Of a DNA stretch of 9,024 bases, positions 5,987 through 9,024 are shown in pieces. The notes under the pieces were generated by a model. That model did no database searches. It was not told where the DNA came from and worked only from the letters and a program-made list of their open reading frames with translations. Each line of letters begins with the position of its first letter. The first letter of the stretch is position 1. Position numbers and translations under genes: made by a program. Source of the DNA: Wenzhouxiangella sp. (GTDB lineage Bacteria > Pseudomonadota > Gammaproteobacteria > Xanthomonadales > Wenzhouxiangellaceae); assembly GCA_021767625.1 (NCBI GenBank), contig JAASTB010000068.1, positions 1-9,024 on the forward strand. Reading direction: 5' to 3'.

Positions 5987-7231
5987 ATGGCGGCAATGGC
6001 CATCGAACTCGAACTGTCCGACCTGCAGGCAGCCCGCGAGCGCATCCGCGAGCAGGTCGTGCTCACGCCGATGAACGCCAGCGAGCGCCTGGCCGGACGA
6101 ATCGGGGCGCCCGTCTTTCTCAAGCACGAAAACCTCCAGCTGACCGGTTCGTTCAAGATCCGCGGCGCGAGCAACAGACTGGCCAAGCTCGATGCGGCCG
6201 GCGAGGGGCCTGCGGATGTGGTGGCCGCCTCGGCCGGAAATCACGCCCAGGCCGTGGCGCATGCCGCCCGGCGCTTCGGCCTGCCGGCCACCGTGGTCAT
6301 GCCCGAGACCGCGCCGATGACCAAGGTCGCCGCATGCCGGGCGCTGGGTGCGCGCATCGAGCAGGTCGGCACCAGCCTCGAGGAGGCCACGGCATGCGCC
6401 CGCGAGCTGTGCGAGCGCGAGGGACTGGTTTTCATATCGCCCTACGACGACTGGGACATCATTGCCGGACAGGCAAGCTGCGGCCTGGAAATGCTCGAGG
6501 ATCGGCCCGAGATGACGATCTGCGTCGTGCCCTTGGGCGGCGGCGGCCTGCTTTCGGGCATCGCGCTCGCGCTCAAGCTGCAGCGGCCCGACATTCGCCT
6601 GGTCGGCGTGCAGGCCGAATCGGTTGCGCCCTGGCGGCATTTCCTGGAAGACGGCCGCTTCGAGGCCACCGACCCGCAGGCGCGAACGATCGCCGACGGC
6701 ATCAGCGTCAAGGCGCCCGGCAAGCTCACGCGCCAGGTCATTGCCGAGCACGTCGACGAGATCGTCACCGTCGACGACAATGCCATCGCAAGCGCCATCG
6801 TCACGTTGCTGGAGACCACCCGGACGATTGCCGAAGGCGGCGGAGCGGTCGCTCTCGCGGCGCTACTGGAGGGCCGTATCGAGCTTTCCGGCGAAGATCG
6901 GGTGGCCTGCGTGATCTCCGGCGGCAATATCGACATGGCCCTGGTGGGGCGCTCCATCGACTACGGCCTGAATGCCAGCGGACGCTTGCTGAGCATTGCC
7001 GTGACCCTGCCGGACCGGCCGGGCAGCCTGGCCGGGCTCATCGACGAAGTGGCAGCGCTGGGCATGAACGTCCGCGAGGTTCGCCACCGCCGCGGCGAGG
7101 TGCATGTGCCGGTGGGGTTCACCGAGATTACCCTCGAGCTCGAAACGCGCGATGCGGGGCACCAGGCGGAACTGCTCGAAAGGCTGGCCGGCAAGGGCAT
7201 CGGCGTGCGCGTGCTGGGCGAGAATCACTGA
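5987..7231 (+). CDS. ilvA: Threonine ammonia-lyase, medium form with ACT domain
   Basis: Deaminates L-threonine to 2-oxobutyrate and ammonia, feeding isoleucine synthesis or threonine catabolism; cytoplasmic PLP enzyme. From the chosen start it has 414 residues. K57 in TGSFKIRGA is the PLP lysine, SAGNHAQ (82-88) binds the substrate carboxylate, GGGG (184-187) binds the PLP phosphate, and SGGN (311-314) follows. A single ACT-like domain spans about 335-412 (LLSIAVTLPDRPGSLAGL onward), matching the roughly 400-residue medium form and not the 500-residue IlvA with two regulatory repeats. In-frame ATGs occur at 5966, 5987 and 5996, none with a strong ribosome binding site; family alignment suits 5987 or 5996. 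The ACT domain suggests amino-acid effector control. A DUF488 gene follows after 26 bp. Some related enzymes also act on serine, so specificity is inferred. Confidence 0.9.
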   Translation: MAAMAIELELSDLQAARERIREQVVLTPMNASERLAGRIGAPVFLKHENLQLTGSFKIRGASNRLAKLDAAGEGPADVVAASAGNHAQAVAHAARRFGLPATVVMPETAPMTKVAACRALGARIEQVGTSLEEATACARELCEREGLVFISPYDDWDIIAGQASCGLEMLEDRPEMTICVVPLGGGGLLSGIALALKLQRPDIRLVGVQAESVAPWRHFLEDGRFEATDPQARTIADGISVKAPGKLTRQVIAEHVDEIVTVDDNAIASAIVTLLETTRTIAEGGGAVALAALLEGRIELSGEDRVACVISGGNIDMALVGRSIDYGLNASGRLLSIAVTLPDRPGSLAGLIDEVAALGMNVREVRHRRGEVHVPVGFTEITLELETRDAGHQAELLERLAGKGIGVRVLGENH

Positions 7232-7257
7232 AACCGGACGGAAGATGGAGGTCAGCC

Positions 7258-7638
7258 ATGACCGATCGAATCCGTATCCAGCGTATCTATGACGAAGACC
7301 GGGCCGGCGGGGGCACGCGCGTGCTGGTCGACCGCGTGTGGCCACGCGGCATCTCGAAGGACGACGCCGACCTGGACTACTGGTACAAGGACCTCGCGCC
7401 CTCGAGCGAACTGCGGAAATGGTTCGGCCACGACCCCGGGCTCTGGGCGGCCTTCAAGCAGAAATACCGCAAGGAGTTGAGGAACGGGGACAAGCGCGAG
7501 CAGCTGGCGGAGCTGGCCGCCATGGCGCGCTCAGGACGCTTGATCCTGCTCTACGGGGCGAAGGACGAGAAGCACAACCAGGCGGTCGTGCTTCGCGAGG
7601 TGCTTGAAGAGATGAATCAGTCCGAAGAGCCGGACTGA
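7258..7638 (+). CDS. DUF488 family protein (YeaO-like)
   Basis: 126 residues, of unknown function. The family signature is clear: RVLVDRVWPRG (21-31), KDLAPSSELRKWFGHDP (44-60) and LLYGAKDEKHNQAVVL (97-112). There is no signal peptide or membrane segment, so it is probably cytoplasmic. GGAGG at 7247-7251, six bases before the ATG, fixes the start; the longer open frame upstream is antiparallel-free read-through of the ilvA region in another frame. The gene is probably cotranscribed with ilvA (26 bp apart). Its last 22 bases overlap the end of the zf-CHCC gene on the other strand. Confidence 0.85.
   Translation: MTDRIRIQRIYDEDRAGGGTRVLVDRVWPRGISKDDADLDYWYKDLAPSSELRKWFGHDPGLWAAFKQKYRKELRNGDKREQLAELAAMARSGRLILLYGAKDEKHNQAVVLREVLEEMNQSEEPD
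7617..7638. terminator. Perfect inverted repeat formed by the overlapping ends of two convergent genes
   Basis: TCAGTCCG-AAGAGC-CGGACTGA is a perfect 8-bp stem with a 6-base loop. Its outer ends are the two stop codons: TGA 7636-7638 on plus and TGA 7619-7617 on minus. Because of the symmetry both proteins end Q-S-x-x-x-D. It probably terminates or stabilises the 3' ends of both transcripts. No proper T-run is present on either side. Confidence 0.5.
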
Positions 7639-7931
7639 GCGCGCTCGTCGCGCACGCGCTGTTGCGCGCGGCGGAAAGCGTCTTCGATCTCGGAGTTGTC
7701 GAACATCGGCATGGGCGCGTCCGGGTCGGGATCGCGCAGCACGTAAACCGCGCCGCAGTATTCGCAAGCTTCGCGGCCGGATCGATGGACGGGCACGTAG
7801 ACGCGGGGGTGGGCGTTCCAGACCTTCATTTCCGGGGTCGGGCACGACAGCGGCAGGTCCTCCCAGCTGACTTCGTACTCGTCCTGCTGGCAGGCAGGTT
7901 TGCCTTCACCTTCCTTGCGCTTGGCGACCAT
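7617..7931 (-). CDS. zf-CHCC zinc-binding domain protein
   Basis: 104 residues containing the CHCC zinc-finger domain also found in the mitochondrial complex I subunit NDUFS6. The predicted ligands are C30 (LSCP), H41 (NAHPRVYVPV), C56 and C59 (CEYC), followed by GAVYVL. The N-terminus is basic and the C-terminus (about 78-104) looks helical and charged. The bacterial role is not established to my knowledge. The start at 7931 has GGAGAG (7943-7938) six bases upstream. An upstream in-frame ATG at 7961 lacks support and would add ten residues. It overlaps the DUF488 gene tail to tail by 22 bp and is divergent from the UbiM-like gene, with a 171-bp gap between the two starts. Confidence 0.85.
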   Translation of the reverse strand: MVAKRKEGEGKPACQQDEYEVSWEDLPLSCPTPEMKVWNAHPRVYVPVHRSGREACEYCGAVYVLRDPDPDAPMPMFDNSEIEDAFRRAQQRVRDERAQSGSSD

Positions 7932-7968
7932 GGGGCTCTCTCCGCGATAGGTGCGATACAAAGCGAAT

Positions 7969-7974
7969 ATGGTA
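7969..7974 (-). promoter_or_regulatory. Weak -10 candidate for the zf-CHCC gene
   Basis: Minus-strand TACCAT lies in a locally AT-richer stretch 37 bases before the ATG at 7931. No good -35 is visible, so this is only a suggestion. Confidence 0.2.
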
Positions 7975-8029
7975 CCCGTTTGCGCCCCCGGATGGTGGAG
8001 CCGCAGGCCTGAACGGGCGCTTGGCGGGC

Positions 8030-8071
8030 CTGATCGATGTCAATTCCCGCGCCGGATGCGCATGCTAACTT
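8030..8071 (+). promoter_or_regulatory. Candidate class II Fnr/Dnr-type promoter of the UbiM-like gene
   Basis: CTGAT-CGAT-GTCAA (8030-8043) matches TTGAT-N4-ATCAA at 8 of 10 positions. Exactly 22 bases later is TAACTT (8066-8071), preceded by TGC as in an extended -10, which puts the box centre at -41.5 for a start near 8078. The geometry equals that of the site before the dnr-like gene. The box and hexamer are each imperfect, so this rests mainly on spacing. Confidence 0.4.
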
Positions 8072-8102
8072 CACCACCAGTCAAGCAGGAGTTTCCAACG
8101 AC

Positions 8103-9024
8103 ATGAACACGGATGTCGCCATTGTCGGTGCCGGGCCGGCCGGCCTGTGCCTGGCCCGCGCCCTCGACGGTCTGGGCCTGGAGATTCGCCTCTACGACGG
8201 CAGCCCGGCGCAGGCCCTGGCCGAGCCGGCCGAAGACGGCCGCGAAATCGCCCTGACGCACGCCTCGCAGGCGTTGCTCGAGCGTCTCGGTATCTGGCAG
8301 CGACTCGACCCCGAGGCGCTCAGCGACTTGCGCGACGCCGCCGTCTTCGACGGGGAGTCCGAGCGCCCGATGCGCATCAGCCACGCCGATGGAGACACCG
8401 AGCGCCTCGGCACCCTGGTGGCCAACCACCAGATCCGCAAGGCGGCCTGGGACGCCGTGGCAGCGCAGGACGGCGTCGAGATCGAGGCCGGTGTCTCCGT
8501 CGAGGGGACGTCGCTGTCCGCGGCCGGTCGCCGTATCTCCCTTTCCGACGGCCGATTGGTGGAGGCCGGGCTGGTCATTGCCGCCGACTCGCGCTTCTCC
8601 GGCCTGCGCCGCGCCGCCGGCATCGGCGCGAGGATGCGCGACTTCGGGCGCAGCATGCTGCTGGCCCGAGTGTCCCTCGAAGCCGACCACGAGCACGTGG
8701 CCTGGGAGTGGTTCGGCTACGATCGCACCCTGGCGCTGCTGCCGCTCAATGGGCGCCGGGCCTCGGCGGTGATCACCCTGCCGCACGAGCAGGCGCGGCG
8801 ACTTTCGGAGCTCGACGAGGCCGAATTCAACCGCGAGGTCACGGCCATGTACCGCCATCGACTCGGCGCGATGCGGCTCGAAGGTCAGCGTCACCTCTAT
8901 CCCCTCGTCGGCGTCTGGCCGGACCGGCTGGTGAGCGAGCGCCTGGCCGCCGTCGGCGATGCCGCCGTGGGCATGCATCCGGTCACCGCGCACGGATTCA
9001 ACCTCGGGCTGACCGGAATCGACA
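8103..9024 (+). CDS. ubiM: UbiH/UbiF/COQ6-family FAD hydroxylase, UbiM-like (3' partial)
   Basis: An FAD-dependent, O2-using aromatic ring hydroxylase of ubiquinone synthesis, acting at the inner face of the membrane. 307 codons are visible with no stop; the family is about 390-400 residues, so the C-terminus is beyond the window. The Rossmann motif GAGPAG is at 9-14. REIALTH (47-53) and VIAADSRFSGLR (158-169, the DG-motif region) follow. The FAD-binding GD motif is GDAAV (285-289), then MHPVTAHGFNLGL (291-303). Ordinary UbiH/UbiF have HP.AGQG.NLGL here; the TAHGFN version and DFGRS (180-184) recall UbiM of Neisseria and alphaproteobacteria, from memory. UbiM enzymes can hydroxylate more than one ring position, so regiospecificity cannot be read here. 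AGGAG (8087-8091) lies eleven bases before the ATG. A Fnr/Dnr-like site precedes it. Family is certain, UbiM subtype likely. Confidence 0.78.
   Translation, partial: MNTDVAIVGAGPAGLCLARALDGLGLEIRLYDGSPAQALAEPAEDGREIALTHASQALLERLGIWQRLDPEALSDLRDAAVFDGESERPMRISHADGDTERLGTLVANHQIRKAAWDAVAAQDGVEIEAGVSVEGTSLSAAGRRISLSDGRLVEAGLVIAADSRFSGLRRAAGIGARMRDFGRSMLLARVSLEADHEHVAWEWFGYDRTLALLPLNGRRASAVITLPHEQARRLSELDEAEFNREVTAMYRHRLGAMRLEGQRHLYPLVGVWPDRLVSERLAAVGDAAVGMHPVTAHGFNLGLTGID

Noticed and set aside
4344..5996. Long open frame on the minus strand (550 codons) opposite the M20 gene
   Set aside because: The plus strand carries a signal peptide, ribosome binding site and M20 motifs. The antisense frame has no recognisable domain and is the usual consequence of high third-position GC.
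7662..8012. 116-codon plus-strand frame opposite the zf-CHCC gene
   Set aside because: The minus strand encodes a complete C-H-C-C zinc domain with a good ribosome binding site, so the plus frame is a shadow.
8040..8993. 317-codon minus-strand frame opposite the UbiM-like gene
   Set aside because: The plus-strand protein has clear FAD motifs throughout. The antisense product is low-complexity and rich in G, A and R with no family resemblance.

Overview
The window is GC-rich, tightly packed bacterial chromosome, most like a gammaproteobacterium with aerobic respiration and at least part of a nitric-oxide/denitrification response (inference). The grounds are a Cox15-type heme A synthase, a Dnr-type Crp/Fnr regulator, a DnrO-like secreted protein, a ubiquinone hydroxylase resembling UbiM, and strong G/C preference at third codon positions. 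I see no insertion sequence, phage gene, tRNA, rRNA or CRISPR array. Eight or nine genes fill nearly all of the sequence, and both edge genes are cut by the window.

Left part (1-1715): the 3' portion of heme A synthase (+) converges on a dnr-like regulator (-). Both stop codons lie inside a perfect 10-bp inverted repeat. Upstream of the regulator is a near-consensus FNR/Anr/Dnr box (TTGAC-N4-ATCAA, 1688-1701), placed where a class II activator site should be relative to a plausible -10. The regulator keeps the E..SR recognition-helix residues that read this motif but has no N-terminal Fe-S cysteines, so it looks like an NO/heme-type Dnr rather than an oxygen-sensing Fnr.

Middle part (1716-4221): divergent from the regulator is a two-gene unit. 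It has a 668-residue group II PLP-dependent decarboxylase (tyrosine/glutamate decarboxylase superfamily, substrate unknown) and, 22 bp later, a small secreted DnrO-like protein with a His-rich N-terminus.

Right-middle part (4332-7638): a secreted M20-family peptidase homologue in which three of the five canonical metal ligands appear replaced, then a medium-form threonine ammonia-lyase with a C-terminal ACT domain, then a small DUF488 (YeaO-like) protein.

Right part (7617-9024): a zf-CHCC zinc-binding protein (-) converges on the DUF488 gene with a 22-bp overlap that is itself a perfect inverted repeat carrying both stop codons. Divergent from it is a UbiM-like FAD hydroxylase, cut by the right edge. 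Its upstream region has a second, weaker Fnr/Dnr-like site at exactly the same spacing from a -10-like hexamer as the site before the regulator.

The most interesting threads are the possible Dnr regulon, the metal-ligand-poor M20 protein, and the repeated use of stop-codon-containing palindromes between convergent genes. No wholly new multi-gene system is evident.
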